Part shown: piece after piece, positions 1-8,889 of the stretch
Layout: every line of letters begins with the position of its first letter
Numbering within the stretch: position 1 is the first letter of the stretch
Origin: Luteimonas sp. JM171
GTDB taxonomy: Bacteria; Pseudomonadota; Gammaproteobacteria; Xanthomonadales; Xanthomonadaceae
Reading direction: 5' to 3'
Length of the DNA stretch: 64,000 nucleotides
Assembly: GCF_001717465.1 (NCBI RefSeq)
Contig: NZ_CP017074.1
Location: 2,446,873-2,510,872, forward strand
Program-made: the position numbers and the translations under genes
Notes under the pieces: model-generated
What the model saw: the letters and a program-made list of their open reading frames with translations, nothing else
Databases searched by the model: none
What the model was told of the DNA's origin: nothing

Positions 1-1275
1 GGCGAGGTGGCCGTGGTCGACCGCTATCCGGGCATCGCCACCGCTGAGCTCGCCACGCGCGTGTGCGCACGTGAGCGGGCCCAGCAGACCAGGCAGCTGA
101 TCGAGTGCGAGATCGACGCGTTCGGGCCGGCCGCGGATGACCTGATCCCGGGCCGGGTGTTCCGCTGGCGGCCGTCGAAGCTCGGCTATGACGTCGTGAT
201 GCGGGTGCTGCGCGCGGACCTGGGCAACATCGACCAGCGCGGCCGCCGTATCCGCGCCCTGCAGGCGCTGCCTGAGGGCGAGGCGAGCACGTACGCACCG
301 CCGCCGCCTTCGGGGTGGGTGGATCCCATCCAGGCGCCGGTCCCGAGCCCCCAGCGCCTGGTGATGGAATCGCCGTACCAGGTGCTGCTGGCCGACCAGC
401 TGGGGCCGGAAGCCGCCGGCGAGCTCGACGATGACATGGGCGTTTGCCTGGTGGCGGCCGCGGCGCCCGGCGGCGGCGTGAGCCAGCATGAAGTCTGGAC
501 GCGGGTGGGGGCCAGCGGGGCCTTCGCGCAGGCGGTTCCGTTCGGTCAGTTCGCAGGCTTCGCGGAACTGGGCGCCGGCGTCGGCCCGGCCACCACGCTG
601 CTGCCGATCGTGGGCGCCATCGGCCGGGACAAGTTCATCCCCGGGCGCTTGGCCGCGGTGGTCGACGGCGGCCGCATCGAGCTGGTGCTGGTGGAGATAG
701 TGACCGCCAGCGCGATCACCGTGAAGCGCGGCATGGTGGACACCACGCCGGCGCCGATCGCCGCCGGGGCCAAGCTGTTCTCCCTGGCCGACACCACCAC
801 CTACATCGATGACGCCCGCGCGGCGGGACAGACGGTGCAGGTGCGGGTGCTCACCGAGTCGCCCAAGGGCAAGCTGCCGCTGTCCGGCGCACCGACGGAC
901 TCGCTTACCTTCGCCAGCCGCCAGGTGCGGCCGTATCCGCCGGGCCGCCTGCGCATCAACGGCCAGGCGTACCCGGGTGTGCTCGCCGGCGCCAGCATCA
1001 CGGCCCAGGTGGCGCACCGGGACCGTCTGGCGCAGGGCGCCAACCTGGTCGACCAGGACGCCGCCAGCATCGGCCCGGAGCCGGGCACCACGCTCACCTT
1101 CCGCTGGTACCTGGGCGGCGCTCTTGTGCGCACGGAGGCCGGCGTCACCGGCACCAGCGACACATTTACCCCTGCGGGCTCCGGCACCGTCCGCGTGGAA
1201 GTGGAAGCCGTACGCGACGGCCATGCGAGCTGGCAGGCCTTGGCCCATCAATTCTCCTTTGAGGTGACCCCATGA
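1..1275 (+). CDS. Phage tail protein, C-terminal part (gene runs off the left edge)
   Basis: The frame is open to the left edge, so the true start lies outside the window; a GTG at 7 is only the first start-like codon. The visible 420 or so residues look like the C-terminal half of a siphovirus/gene-transfer-agent tail-tip protein. The segment VKRGMVDTTPAPIAAGAKLF (nt 721-780) resembles the 'RG..DT.PA.H.AG..' stretch of that family, and it is followed by a beta-rich Ig-like tail domain. Such proteins sit at the tail tip and contact the host surface. The stop overlaps the next start (ATGA, 1272-1275), and the genes after it form a phage lysis cassette, which supports the phage reading. The exact family is inferred and was not searched. 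Confidence 0.6.
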   Translation, partial: GEVAVVDRYPGIATAELATRVCARERAQQTRQLIECEIDAFGPAADDLIPGRVFRWRPSKLGYDVVMRVLRADLGNIDQRGRRIRALQALPEGEASTYAPPPPSGWVDPIQAPVPSPQRLVMESPYQVLLADQLGPEAAGELDDDMGVCLVAAAAPGGGVSQHEVWTRVGASGAFAQAVPFGQFAGFAELGAGVGPATTLLPIVGAIGRDKFIPGRLAAVVDGGRIELVLVEIVTASAITVKRGMVDTTPAPIAAGAKLFSLADTTTYIDDARAAGQTVQVRVLTESPKGKLPLSGAPTDSLTFASRQVRPYPPGRLRINGQAYPGVLAGASITAQVAHRDRLAQGANLVDQDAASIGPEPGTTLTFRWYLGGALVRTEAGVTGTSDTFTPAGSGTVRVEVEAVRDGHASWQALAHQFSFEVTP

Positions 1276-1643
1276 CCATCATCCGCAGGATCTTCGACAC
1301 GCTCCGGCGCTGGCAGGAGTTCACCGGTTGGACGCCGCTGCTGGTGCTGCTGGTGCTGGCGGGCTACGTGCTGCTGGGCGCCTTGTACCCGCGCCTGGAC
1401 GGTGACCGGCTGGGGCTGCTGCTCGAGCTCGCGATCGTGAGCGCCTACGCCATGGCGGCGGTCGGGCTCACCTACCTGAGCTGGCGGCGGTGGCGGCAGC
1501 AGCTGGATCCAGAGCAACAGCTGCAGCTGTGGGACGGCGTGATGCGCGGCGATCGCGGGCCGATGCTGGTGTACGCGATCAACGCGGTGGTCTGGCTGGC
1601 CACGCTGGTGGCCTGGCTCGCGTTCTTCTACGTGGTGCGGTGA
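1272..1643 (+). CDS. Small three-helix membrane protein of the prophage, holin candidate
   Basis: This 123-residue protein has three hydrophobic stretches, at about residues 22-38, 48-70 and 100-122, with charged loops between them (RRWRQQ, RGDRG). It starts inside the stop of the tail gene (ATGA overlap) and ends 1 nt before the lysozyme gene. Its position directly before a lysozyme and a spanin pair is where phages keep their holin, and three membrane segments fit a class I holin. I do not recognise the family, however, so holin is inference from position and topology. A membrane-bound tail-module accessory protein is the main alternative. Confidence 0.55.
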   Translation: MTIIRRIFDTLRRWQEFTGWTPLLVLLVLAGYVLLGALYPRLDGDRLGLLLELAIVSAYAMAAVGLTYLSWRRWRQQLDPEQQLQLWDGVMRGDRGPMLVYAINAVVWLATLVAWLAFFYVVR

Positions 1644-1644
1644 T

Positions 1645-2454
1645 ATGCGCGTCCTGGCCATCATCGCAATCGCCGCGCTGCTTGCCGGGTGCCAGCCGCC
1701 GCCGGCCGCCGGCGCTCAGCGCTCCCCTGATCCGCTCGAGCGGGTGCAAGAGGCCATCGCGGAAGCCGCCGTACCGGCCGTGGTGGCGGTCCAGGAGGCG
1801 GTGGAGCAGGTAGCCCCCGCGCCGGCGCAGCCTGCGCCTGTGCGGCCGCTGGTGGCGCCGTGCGCTGTCGACCTGATCGTGCATTACGAGGTCACCAGCC
1901 CTGCGCACTACGCGCGGCGCCTCGAGGGCGTGATCTGGCCCGGCGGCGCCAGCGGTGCAACCTGGGGCGTGGGGTACGACGGTGGCCACCAGACCCGCGG
2001 CGTGATCCGGCGCGACTGGGACCGTCACGAGGCCCGCGAGCAGCTCTCGAGCACCGCGGGTATCACCGGGGCAGCGGCCCGGGCCCTGGTGCGCACCCTG
2101 CAGGACGTGCGCACGCCCTATGGCTATGCGTACGAGGTCTTCGAGACGGCGAGCCTGCCGGTCTACCACGGCCGCGCGCGCCGGGCGTTCGGGGATCCAT
2201 TCGACCAGCTGCCCCCGCCGGCAGCCGGATCTCTGGTGAGCCTGGTCTACAACCGCGGCGCGGGCATGGCCGGCGACAGCCGCCGCGAGATGCGGGCCCT
2301 GCGCGACGTGTGCGTGCCTGCCGGTGACGTCGACTGCATCGCCCGGGAGATCCGCGCCATGTGCCGGATCTGGGAAGGGACCCCCAACGGGCCGGGCCTG
2401 TGCCGACGGCGGGACGATGAAGCCCGCCTAGCGCTGCTGGAGGCCTGCGCATGA
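1645..2454 (+). CDS. Phage lysozyme (endolysin) with a lipoprotein signal peptide
   Basis: This 269-residue protein begins with a short signal peptide ending in a textbook lipobox (LLAGC, Cys16). A Pro/Ala-rich linker follows, then a lysozyme-like domain from about residue 70. The motif HYEV carries a candidate catalytic Glu, SGATWGVGYDGG matches the T/G-rich turn of GH24/pesticin-type muramidases, and SLVYNRGAGM matches the conserved 'YN.G' helix. It should cleave peptidoglycan during host lysis. Its neighbours are the small membrane protein upstream and the Rz-type spanin downstream, whose start overlaps this stop (ATGA). The oddity is the lipobox: most phage endolysins are cytoplasmic or carry a signal-anchor, not a lipoprotein signal. 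Confidence 0.7.
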   Translation: MRVLAIIAIAALLAGCQPPPAAGAQRSPDPLERVQEAIAEAAVPAVVAVQEAVEQVAPAPAQPAPVRPLVAPCAVDLIVHYEVTSPAHYARRLEGVIWPGGASGATWGVGYDGGHQTRGVIRRDWDRHEAREQLSSTAGITGAAARALVRTLQDVRTPYGYAYEVFETASLPVYHGRARRAFGDPFDQLPPPAAGSLVSLVYNRGAGMAGDSRREMRALRDVCVPAGDVDCIAREIRAMCRIWEGTPNGPGLCRRRDDEARLALLEACA

Positions 2455-2822
2455 TCGAGCGCACCCTGGCCGGCCTGGCCCTGCTGCTGGTCGCGCTGCT
2501 GGCCGCCTACTGGCTGGGCCGCGCCCACGGCGGCGACGCTGAGCTCGCCCGGTGGGAGGCGCGCAGCGCCAAGGTGCTCGAGCGCACGCGCACAGCCGTT
2601 GCGGCCACCGACGAAACCACGCGCCAGCTCGAGCTCGAGGTGCTTCCGGAGCTGGCCGCCCACACCGAACGCGCCCACGCCCGTGCCCAGGAGGCAGACC
2701 GTGCCATTTCCGACGCTCCCCACCTTGACGCTCTTCGCCTGCCTGACGCTCTCCGCCGGTTGCGCGACGCGCAGCTCACCGAGTCCCGACGGGCTGCCGA
2801 AGCCGCGGGCTCCGGCCGCTGA
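2451..2822 (+). CDS. Inner-membrane spanin, Rz-like
   Basis: This 123-residue protein has one N-terminal membrane anchor (residues about 6-24, LAGLALLLVALLAAYWLG) and a long charged helical body that is probably coiled coil. This is the architecture of Rz-type i-spanins, which bridge the periplasm and help disrupt the outer membrane at the end of phage lysis. Its start overlaps the lysozyme stop. A second reading frame inside its 3' half (start 2701) encodes a small lipoprotein, which is the classic nested Rz/Rz1 arrangement. Sequence identity in this family is low, so the call rests on topology, position and the nested partner. Confidence 0.7.
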   Translation: MIERTLAGLALLLVALLAAYWLGRAHGGDAELARWEARSAKVLERTRTAVAATDETTRQLELEVLPELAAHTERAHARAQEADRAISDAPHLDALRLPDALRRLRDAQLTESRRAAEAAGSGR

Positions 2823-3006
2823 GCTGCTCGAGCCGTGCGAGGCCCTACGCCCCGACGACGGCAGCGTAGGCGGCGCCCTGCGCGCCGACACGGCCAACCG
2901 AGACGCCCATATCGACTGCCAGCGCCGCCAGGGCGGCCTGGTGCGCTACGTGCGTAACCTGATCGCCGGCGGGTGGCTGGCGGAACCCGGGGAGGATCCA
3001 CGATGA
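2701..3006 (+). CDS. Outer-membrane spanin lipoprotein, Rz1-like, nested out of frame in the Rz gene
   Basis: Starting at GTG 2701, the +1-shifted frame encodes 101 residues that begin with a signal peptide and a lipobox (LTLSAGC, Cys about residue 17). A Pro-rich segment (SSPSPDGLPKPRAPAAE) follows. Rz1-type o-spanins are short, proline-rich outer-membrane lipoproteins encoded inside or overlapping the Rz gene, exactly as here. It carries a longer C-terminal tail than lambda Rz1, with three more cysteines or charged motifs. The first 122 nt overlap the i-spanin gene, and the stop overlaps the next start (ATGA at 3003). The longer open frame from 2599 has no signal-like start, so 2701 is preferred. 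Confidence 0.7.
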   Translation: MPFPTLPTLTLFACLTLSAGCATRSSPSPDGLPKPRAPAAELLEPCEALRPDDGSVGGALRADTANRDAHIDCQRRQGGLVRYVRNLIAGGWLAEPGEDPR

Positions 3007-3245
3007 ACAAGCGCCGCACGCGCCTGGAGGTGCTGCCGGGCAAGGATGGGTTGTGGAAGGTGACGCGCGATCGCGTGGTGGTGGGCGACTTCGAGCGCAA
3101 GGCGGAGGCGGTCGACTACGCCGCCGCCCGCGGCCGCGCCGCCTGGGCTGCTGGCCAGCCCGCGCAGCTCTTCATCAAGGGCCGCAACGGCCGCATCCAG
3201 GACGAACGCACCTACGGGCGCGACCCACGGCATATCCCGGGCTGA
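3003..3245 (+). CDS. DUF2188-type small protein
   Basis: This 80-residue basic protein starts at the ATG that overlaps the spanin stop. Its sequence pattern (KDGLWKVTRDRV, a short alternating middle segment, KGRNGRIQDERTYGRDP at the end) matches the DUF2188 family. These small proteins are common in phages and mobile islands, with repeated G-W-V and 'GRI..ERTYG' signatures. Function is unknown. It is the last phage-type gene before the core-genome rimP operon, so the prophage boundary lies just to its right. Confidence 0.6.
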   Translation: MNKRRTRLEVLPGKDGLWKVTRDRVVVGDFERKAEAVDYAAARGRAAWAAGQPAQLFIKGRNGRIQDERTYGRDPRHIPG

Positions 3246-3425
3246 ATCTCAGGCTTTTCCTACTGACCGGGGAAGTCGCCGGCGGCATCCTGACCCTGCC
3301 GGCAAACGCACGTGCCGCGGTCGCTTCCATCCCCTGGGTGGCCAAGGTCATCCGAACGTGCGGGCCCGGGGAGGGATCCCCGGGCCGCCGGCGCGCTACC
3401 CTGAACAGCCGCCGCCCCGCGGCCA
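3246..3425. other. Non-coding boundary between prophage end and rimP leader
   Basis: No convincing gene is visible on either strand. The one notable element is a 10-bp GC hairpin (GGCCCGGGGA, loop GGGA, TCCCCGGGCC; 3363-3386) without a T tract. It could be a weak terminator for the phage operon or part of an attachment region. I could not identify an att core, because the other prophage end is outside the window. Confidence 0.4.
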
Positions 3426-3454
3426 TTGCACCGGCAGGGGGCTGCGGCTAGAAT
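3426..3454 (+). promoter_or_regulatory. Sigma-70 promoter of the rimP leader
   Basis: TTGCAC (3426-3431) and TAGAAT (3449-3454) are separated by exactly 17 nt, a near-consensus housekeeping promoter. Transcription would start near 3461 and run into the terminator at 3640-3670 before reaching rimP. Confidence 0.6.
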
Positions 3455-3460
3455 TGCCGG

Positions 3461-3670
3461 CCTGAGCGGGACAGCACCACCCGGATGGGCGATGTCAGAT
3501 AAGGGACGAAGCCCGCCCCCGCTACCAGCTTTCCGCGGTCTTCCGGTAGCCCCCGGGCTCCCATGCATGATCCGGCCGCGGATCGGGTTTGAGTCGTCGC
3601 GCAGCTGCTCGCGCGGTGACGCCGAAATCCAGTGAATCGGACAAGGGGCCCGCCGGGCCCCTTGTCTTTT
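3461..3670 (+). ncRNA. rimP leader RNA ending in a premature terminator
   Basis: The roughly 210-nt stretch between the promoter and the terminator has no good open frame. It can form several hairpins (GCTACC...GGTAGC at about 3521-3550; GATCCG...CGGATC at about 3568-3583; GCGC...GCGC near 3600). A conserved leader with a premature terminator ahead of rimP is an established Rfam-type element (rimP leader), and this one is consistent with it by position and layout. It was not matched to the model. Confidence 0.45.
3640..3670 (+). terminator. Strong intrinsic terminator 32 nt before rimP
   Basis: A perfect 12-bp stem (GACAAGGGGCCC, loop GCC, GGGCCCCTTGTC) is followed by TTTT. It sits between the leader promoter and the rimP start. 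It therefore either ends the upstream transcript or acts as an attenuator that must be read through for rimP-nusA-infB expression. Confidence 0.8.
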
Positions 3671-3701
3671 CCGGCATCCGCAAACAGGCAGAGGGAAGCT
3701 T

Positions 3702-4256
3702 TTGGCCGACAAGGCGACCACGATCACCGACCTGCTGGCTCCCACCGTGGAAGCGATGGGGCTGGAATTGCTTGGCGTCGAGTACCTGCCGATGCCCGGC
3801 GGTTCCCTGTTGCGCCTGTACATCGACCGCCCGGGCACCGCTCACGGGTCGGAGGTGGAAGGCGAGGGGGTGAGCGTGGACGACTGCGAGGCGGTCAGCC
3901 GCGAGGTTTCGGCGCAGCTGGACGTCGAGGATCCGATCAGCGGGAACTACACGCTGGAAGTGTCCTCGCCCGGCCTCGACCGGCCGCTTTTCACGCCGGC
4001 CCACTTCGAGCGCTTCGTGGGCGAGTCTGCAAAGATCGGGCTGAAATTGCCCCAGGATGGCCGGCGCCGGCTGCAGGGCCGCATTGCCGGGGTTGAAGGC
4101 GAGGTGATCCGCCTCGACGTGGATGGCCAGGAGTTCGAGGTGGCGTTCGGCAACGTCGACAAGGCGCGCCTGGTCCCCGACTGGGGCGCGCTCGGGCTCC
4201 CGGGCGGCAGGAAAGACAGGCCCGGGCGGTCGCGCCCGGGGAAGCGCAAGCACTGA
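3702..4256 (+). CDS. rimP: Ribosome maturation factor RimP
   Basis: This 184-residue protein is RimP, which is needed for late maturation of the 30S subunit. The typical N-terminal domain carries [14 protein letters not shown] and [16 protein letters not shown], then the [15 protein letters not shown] signature, followed by a small SH3-like C-terminal domain and a basic tail (RSRPGKRKH). The chosen start is TTG 3702, with GAGGGAA 5 nt upstream; no ATG lies closer to the conserved N-terminus. It heads the rimP-nusA-infB-rbfA-truB block, with nusA 29 nt downstream. A terminator lies directly in front of it, so expression is probably attenuated. Confidence 0.95.
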   Translation: MADKATTITDLLAPTVEAMGLELLGVEYLPMPGGSLLRLYIDRPGTAHGSEVEGEGVSVDDCEAVSREVSAQLDVEDPISGNYTLEVSSPGLDRPLFTPAHFERFVGESAKIGLKLPQDGRRRLQGRIAGVEGEVIRLDVDGQEFEVAFGNVDKARLVPDWGALGLPGGRKDRPGRSRPGKRKH

Positions 4257-4285
4257 AACCAGAGACAGCCAGAGGCGTAACGGAA

Positions 4286-5797
4286 ATGAGCAAGGAACTT
4301 CTGATGGTCGTCGACGCGGTCGCCAACGAAAAGGGCGTGCCGGAGTCGGTGATCCTTGACGCGATCGAAGCGGCCCTGGCGACCGCGGCGAAGAAGCGTT
4401 ACCCCGAGCAGGATGTGCTGATCCGGGTGGCGATCGACCCGAAGGACGGCAGCTACGAGACCTTCCGCCGCTGGGAAGTGGTGGCCGATGACGAGGTGAT
4501 GGAGTCGCCTGACCACCAGATCCGCCTGATGGACGCGGCCGAGGAGGCCGAGGGCGTGGAGGTCGGCGACTACATCGAGGAGCAGATCGAGAACGCCGAG
4601 TTCGGGCGCATTGCCGCGCAGGCCGCCAAGCAGGTGATCGTGCAGCGCGTGCGCGAGGCGGAGCGCGCCCAGGTGGTCGATGCCTGGAAGGATCGCGTCG
4701 GCGAGCTCGTGACCGGCGTGGTCAAGCGCGTGGAGCGCGGCAACGTCTACGTGGACCTGGGCGGCAACGCCGAGGCGCTGATCCCCAAGGACAAGGCGAT
4801 CCCGCGCGACATCGTGCGCGCCGGCGACCGCATCCGCGGCTACCTCTACGACGTGCGCAGCGAGCCCCGCGGGCCGCAGCTGTTCATCAGCCGCGCCGCG
4901 CCCGAATTCATGATGGAGCTGTTCAAGCTCGAGGTGCCCGAAGTCGGCCAGGGCCTGGTCGAGATCAAGGCCTGCGCCCGCGACCCGGGTGACCGCGCCA
5001 AGATCGCGGTGGTGGCCTACGACAACCGCACCGATCCGATCGGCGCCTGCATCGGCATGCGCGGATCGCGCGTGCAGGCGGTGTCCAACGAGCTCAACGG
5101 CGAGCGCGTCGACATCGTGCTGTGGTCGGACAACCCGGCGCAGTTCGTCATCAACGCGATGGCGCCGGCGGAAGTCCAGTCGATCGTGGTCGACGAGGAA
5201 AAGCACTCGATGGACCTGGCGGTGGCCGAGGAGCTGCTGGCCAAGGCGATCGGCAAGGGCGGGCAGAACGTGCGCCTGGCCAGCCGCCTGACCGGCTGGC
5301 AGCTCAACGTGATGACCCAGGACCAGGTGATCGAGAAGACCGAGGCCGAGCAGGCCGTGGCACGCGAACTGTTCCAGGAGAAGCTGGAGGTCGACGAGGA
5401 GATCGCGAGCATCCTGGTGGCCGAAGGATTCAGCTCGGTTGAGGAAATCGCCTATGTCCCGGTTGGCGAGCTGCTGGCGATCGAGGGCTTCGACGAGGAC
5501 ATCGTCGAGGAACTGCGCGCCCGCGCCCGCGACGTGCTGCTGAACGATGCGCTGGCGTTCGAGGAGGAGCTGAACGAGAACGCTCCCGCCGAGGACCTGC
5601 TGGCGCTGGAGGGCATGGACGAGGTCCTCGCCTATTCGCTCGCCTCGCATGGCGTGCGCACCAGCGAAGACCTGTCGGACCTGGGCACGGACGAGCTGCT
5701 CGAGTTCAACATCGAGGGGCTGGACGAGGAGCGCGCCGCGGCGCTGATCCTGGCCGCACGCGCCGGTGAGATCGCCAGGCTGGAGGCGGAAGGCTGA
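4286..5797 (+). CDS. nusA: Transcription termination/antitermination factor NusA
   Basis: NusA, 503 residues, binds RNA polymerase and modulates pausing, termination and antitermination. The domains are in the expected order: N-terminal polymerase-binding domain (about 1-125), S1 domain (about 135-200, [19 protein letters not shown]), two KH domains (about 230-345, including [13 protein letters not shown] and [13 protein letters not shown]) and two acidic C-terminal repeats (about 365-500). The length fits the gammaproteobacterial form (about 495). It lies between rimP and infB. Confidence 0.97.
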   Translation: MSKELLMVVDAVANEKGVPESVILDAIEAALATAAKKRYPEQDVLIRVAIDPKDGSYETFRRWEVVADDEVMESPDHQIRLMDAAEEAEGVEVGDYIEEQIENAEFGRIAAQAAKQVIVQRVREAERAQVVDAWKDRVGELVTGVVKRVERGNVYVDLGGNAEALIPKDKAIPRDIVRAGDRIRGYLYDVRSEPRGPQLFISRAAPEFMMELFKLEVPEVGQGLVEIKACARDPGDRAKIAVVAYDNRTDPIGACIGMRGSRVQAVSNELNGERVDIVLWSDNPAQFVINAMAPAEVQSIVVDEEKHSMDLAVAEELLAKAIGKGGQNVRLASRLTGWQLNVMTQDQVIEKTEAEQAVARELFQEKLEVDEEIASILVAEGFSSVEEIAYVPVGELLAIEGFDEDIVEELRARARDVLLNDALAFEEELNENAPAEDLLALEGMDEVLAYSLASHGVRTSEDLSDLGTDELLEFNIEGLDEERAAALILAARAGEIARLEAEG

Positions 5798-5929
5798 CCG
5801 TCCGGCCCTGCGCCGCGCGGGCCCGGCCGGGGCCATCCGCGCGGTGAGGCCCGGAAGATCTGCCCGGCACCCGTTAGAATCGTTTCATCCGCGGCGGCAG
5901 CACGCCGTCGCCCAGGACACGGAATCCGA

Positions 5930-8500
5930 ATGTCGCAACAAACCACCATCCGCAAGCTGGCCGCCCTGGTGAACACACCGGTCGAGAAACTGCTCGAACA
6001 GCTGGCCGAGGCCGGCATGGAGTTCAGTGATCCCGACCAGGTCGTGACCAGCACCGAGAAGGTGAAACTGCTGGGCTTCCTTCGGCGCACCCATGGCAAG
6101 GCCGGCAAGTCCGGCGCCGATCCGGTGGCGCCCCGGAAGATCACCCTCAGCCGCAACCGCAAGCATGAGCTTACCGTTGGCGGTGGCAAGAACCGCCAGA
6201 CGGTCGACGTGCTGGTGCGCAAGAAGGTCGTGCTCGACAAGCCGGGCGAGCAGGACGCTGCCGCGGCCGCCGCCAACGGCGACGACGAGCGCGCCGAGAT
6301 CCTGCGCAAGCTCGAGGAGTCGCGCCAGCGCAACCGCGAGGAGCAGCAGCGGCTGGAAGAAGAAGACCGCAGGCGCGCCGAGGAAGCCGAGCGCAAGCGC
6401 AAGGAAGAAGAGGCCGAAGCCGAGCGCCTGCGCCTGGAAGCCGAGCAAGCCGCTGCCGCGGCCGCGGCGGAGGAGAGCGGTGGTCGCAAGACCGGCCACG
6501 GCAAGCCTGCGCCGGCGCGCGAGGAGCGCGGGGGCCACAGGCAGAAGCAGCATCGCGGCTCGCATGCGATGGTCCGCGGCGTGGAGGACGACGAAGGCGC
6601 TGCGCGTTTCGCCGGCCAGCTGCACCTGAGCGCGGCCGATCGCGCGCGCCGCTCGAGCGCCCGCAAGTCCCGGCCGCGCCGCCAGGTCGAGCAGTCCCGC
6701 TCCGGGGCCGGGCCGCATGGTTTCGAGCGGCCCACCGCGCCGGTGGTGCGCGAGGTCGAGATCGGTGACGCCATCACGGTGGCCGACCTCGCCCAGAAGC
6801 TGGCCATGAAGGGCGGCGACGTGGTCAAGGCCCTGTTCAAGATGGGCGTGATGGCGACCATCAACCAGTCGATCGACCACGACACCGCGGTGCTGGTGAC
6901 CGAGGAACTGGGGCACAAGGCGGTGCGCGCCGAGAGCGATGACGCCGAGAGCGAGCTGATCGCGCAGGTGTCGGAGACCACCGGCGAAGCGGTTCCGCGC
7001 CCGCCGGTCGTGACCATCATGGGCCACGTCGACCACGGCAAGACTTCGCTGCTGGACCACATCCGCAGCACCCGGGTGGCCACCGGCGAAGCCGGCGGCA
7101 TCACCCAGCACATCGGTGCCTACCACGTGGAGACCGACAAGGGCGTGGTGAGCTTCCTGGACACCCCGGGCCACGCGGCGTTCTCGTCGATGCGTGCGCG
7201 CGGCGCCAAGCTGACCGACATCGTGGTCATCGTGGTGGCCGCCGACGACGGCGTCATGCCGCAGACGGTCGAGGCGATCCAGCATGCGCGCGGGGCCGAG
7301 GTGCCGCTGATCATCGCCATCAACAAGATTGACAAGTCCACCGCCGATCCGTCGCGGATCAAGAACGAGCTGCTCGAACACGACGTCGTGGCCGAGGAGT
7401 TTGGTGGCGACATCCAGATGGTCGAGATCTCGGCCAAGACCGGGCTGGGCATCGACGACCTGCTGGACGCGATCCTGCTGCAGGCCGAACTGCTGGAACT
7501 CAAGGCGGTGGCCGAAGGCCGCGCCACCGGGACCGTCATCGAATCTTCGCTGGACAAGGGCCGTGGCCCGGTGGCCACCGTGCTGGTCCAGCAGGGCCAG
7601 CTCAACAAGGGCGACTTCATGGTCTGCGGCGTGCACTTCGGCCGCGTCCGCGCCCTGTTCGACGAAAGCGGCAAGAACGTCGACAGCGCCGGGCCGTCGA
7701 TCCCGGTCCAGGTCCTGGGCCTGTCGGGCGTGCCCGACGCGGGCGACGACTTCGTGGTGGTCGAGGACGAGCGCCTGGCCAAGGAAGTGGCCGAGCAGCG
7801 CGAGGCCAAGCGGCGCGAGACGCGCCTGGTGCAGGCCGCCGGCAACCGCATGGAAGACATCATGGCGCAGATGGGCCAGGCCGAGCAGCTGCAGCTCAAC
7901 CTGGTCATCAAGGCCGACGTGCAGGGTTCGGTGGAGGCGCTCAAGCAGGCCCTCACCGCACTGTCCAACGACCAGATCCGGATCAACATCATCGTTTCCG
8001 GCGTGGGCGGCATCACCGAATCCGACGCCAACGCGGCGGCGACGGCGAACGCCACCATCATCGGCTTCAACGTCCGTGCCGATGCGTCGGCGCGCAAGGT
8101 CATCGAGACCCACAACCTGGACCTGCGCTACTTCTCGATCATCTACGACGTGATCGACCAGGTGAAGCAGGTGGCTTCGGGCATCCTGGGCGTGGAGATC
8201 CGCGAGGAGATCATCGGCGTGGCCGAGGTGCGCGAGGTGTTCCGCAGCTCCAAGTTCGGCGCGGTCGCGGGCTGCATGGTCGTGGAAGGTGTGGTCCGCC
8301 GCGACCGCGGCATCCGCGTGCTGCGTGACAACACGGTCATCTTCGAGGGCGAACTGGAGTCGCTGCGCCGGTTCAAGGAGAACGTCGACGAGGTGCGTGA
8401 GAACACCGAGTGCGGCATCGGCGTGAAGGCGTACAACGACGTCCAGCCGGGTGACCGCATCGAGTGCTACGAGCGCATCGAGGTCCAGCGGACGCTGTAA
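5930..8500 (+). CDS. infB: Translation initiation factor IF-2
   Basis: IF-2, 856 residues, is the GTPase that brings initiator tRNA to the 30S subunit and promotes subunit joining. The N-terminus has an IF2_N domain (about 1-50), then a long charged, Glu/Arg-rich helical linker (about 110-185). The G domain follows with [10 protein letters not shown] (364-373), DTPGHAAF and NKIDK, and then the beta-barrel and C1/C2 domains (end [16 protein letters not shown]). A TAGAAT box at 5875-5880 in the 132-nt gap after nusA may be an internal promoter, but its -35 is poor. Confidence 0.97.
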   Translation: MSQQTTIRKLAALVNTPVEKLLEQLAEAGMEFSDPDQVVTSTEKVKLLGFLRRTHGKAGKSGADPVAPRKITLSRNRKHELTVGGGKNRQTVDVLVRKKVVLDKPGEQDAAAAAANGDDERAEILRKLEESRQRNREEQQRLEEEDRRRAEEAERKRKEEEAEAERLRLEAEQAAAAAAAEESGGRKTGHGKPAPAREERGGHRQKQHRGSHAMVRGVEDDEGAARFAGQLHLSAADRARRSSARKSRPRRQVEQSRSGAGPHGFERPTAPVVREVEIGDAITVADLAQKLAMKGGDVVKALFKMGVMATINQSIDHDTAVLVTEELGHKAVRAESDDAESELIAQVSETTGEAVPRPPVVTIMGHVDHGKTSLLDHIRSTRVATGEAGGITQHIGAYHVETDKGVVSFLDTPGHAAFSSMRARGAKLTDIVVIVVAADDGVMPQTVEAIQHARGAEVPLIIAINKIDKSTADPSRIKNELLEHDVVAEEFGGDIQMVEISAKTGLGIDDLLDAILLQAELLELKAVAEGRATGTVIESSLDKGRGPVATVLVQQGQLNKGDFMVCGVHFGRVRALFDESGKNVDSAGPSIPVQVLGLSGVPDAGDDFVVVEDERLAKEVAEQREAKRRETRLVQAAGNRMEDIMAQMGQAEQLQLNLVIKADVQGSVEALKQALTALSNDQIRINIIVSGVGGITESDANAAATANATIIGFNVRADASARKVIETHNLDLRYFSIIYDVIDQVKQVASGILGVEIREEIIGVAEVREVFRSSKFGAVAGCMVVEGVVRRDRGIRVLRDNTVIFEGELESLRRFKENVDEVRENTECGIGVKAYNDVQPGDRIECYERIEVQRTL

Positions 8501-8503
8501 GCG

Positions 8504-8866
8504 ATGAAGCCGTTCGCACGCACCGACAGGATCTCGGCCCAGCTCCGCCGCGAGCTGGGCACGCTGGTGCGCGCGGCGGTGGACGAGCACCGGCTGCCTT
8601 CGGTCAGCGTCTCGGACGTGGAGGTCACGCGCGACCTCGCGCATGCCAAGGTGTTCGTGACCGCGCTGCAGGCGGACCGCTCCAAGGAAGCCCTGTCCGG
8701 CCTCAAGGCGCTGGCCGGGGAGATCCGCTACCGGCTGGCCCGCCAGGTCAAACTCCGGCACGTGCCGGAGCTCCACTTCCACTACGACGATTCAATGGAC
8801 CGCGGCGAGCGCATCGATGCGCTCCTGCGCGATTCCGCGCCCGCCCGGGACGACCGCGAGGGCTGA
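8504..8866 (+). CDS. rbfA: 30S ribosome-binding factor RbfA
   Basis: RbfA, 120 residues, is a KH-fold factor that associates with free 30S subunits and is required for 16S 5'-end maturation and cold adaptation. Visible hallmarks are RTDRISAQLRRELGTLV at the N-terminus, SVSDVEVTRDLAHAKVFVT in the middle and LRHVPELHFHYDDSMDRG near the end. It begins 3 nt after infB and so is translated from the same message. Confidence 0.96.
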   Translation: MKPFARTDRISAQLRRELGTLVRAAVDEHRLPSVSVSDVEVTRDLAHAKVFVTALQADRSKEALSGLKALAGEIRYRLARQVKLRHVPELHFHYDDSMDRGERIDALLRDSAPARDDREG

Positions 8867-8889
8867 TCCCGCCCGCGCGGCCCCGGGCA

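Noticed and set aside
3246..3425. Small open frames at the prophage edge (for example on the plus strand to 3451)
   Set aside because: They are continuations of shadow frames, without ribosome-binding sites or domain-like sequence.
3461..3640. A tRNA gene in the rimP leader, as in metY-rimP of enterobacteria
   Set aside because: No T-loop (GTTCGAATC-type) or closing acceptor stem is present; the only similar string (GGTTTGAGTC) lacks the partner arms.
5885..8782. 965-codon minus-strand open frame opposite infB and rbfA
   Set aside because: It is antisense to two unmistakable genes and has a His/Asp/Val-rich composition typical of shadow frames in GC-rich DNA.
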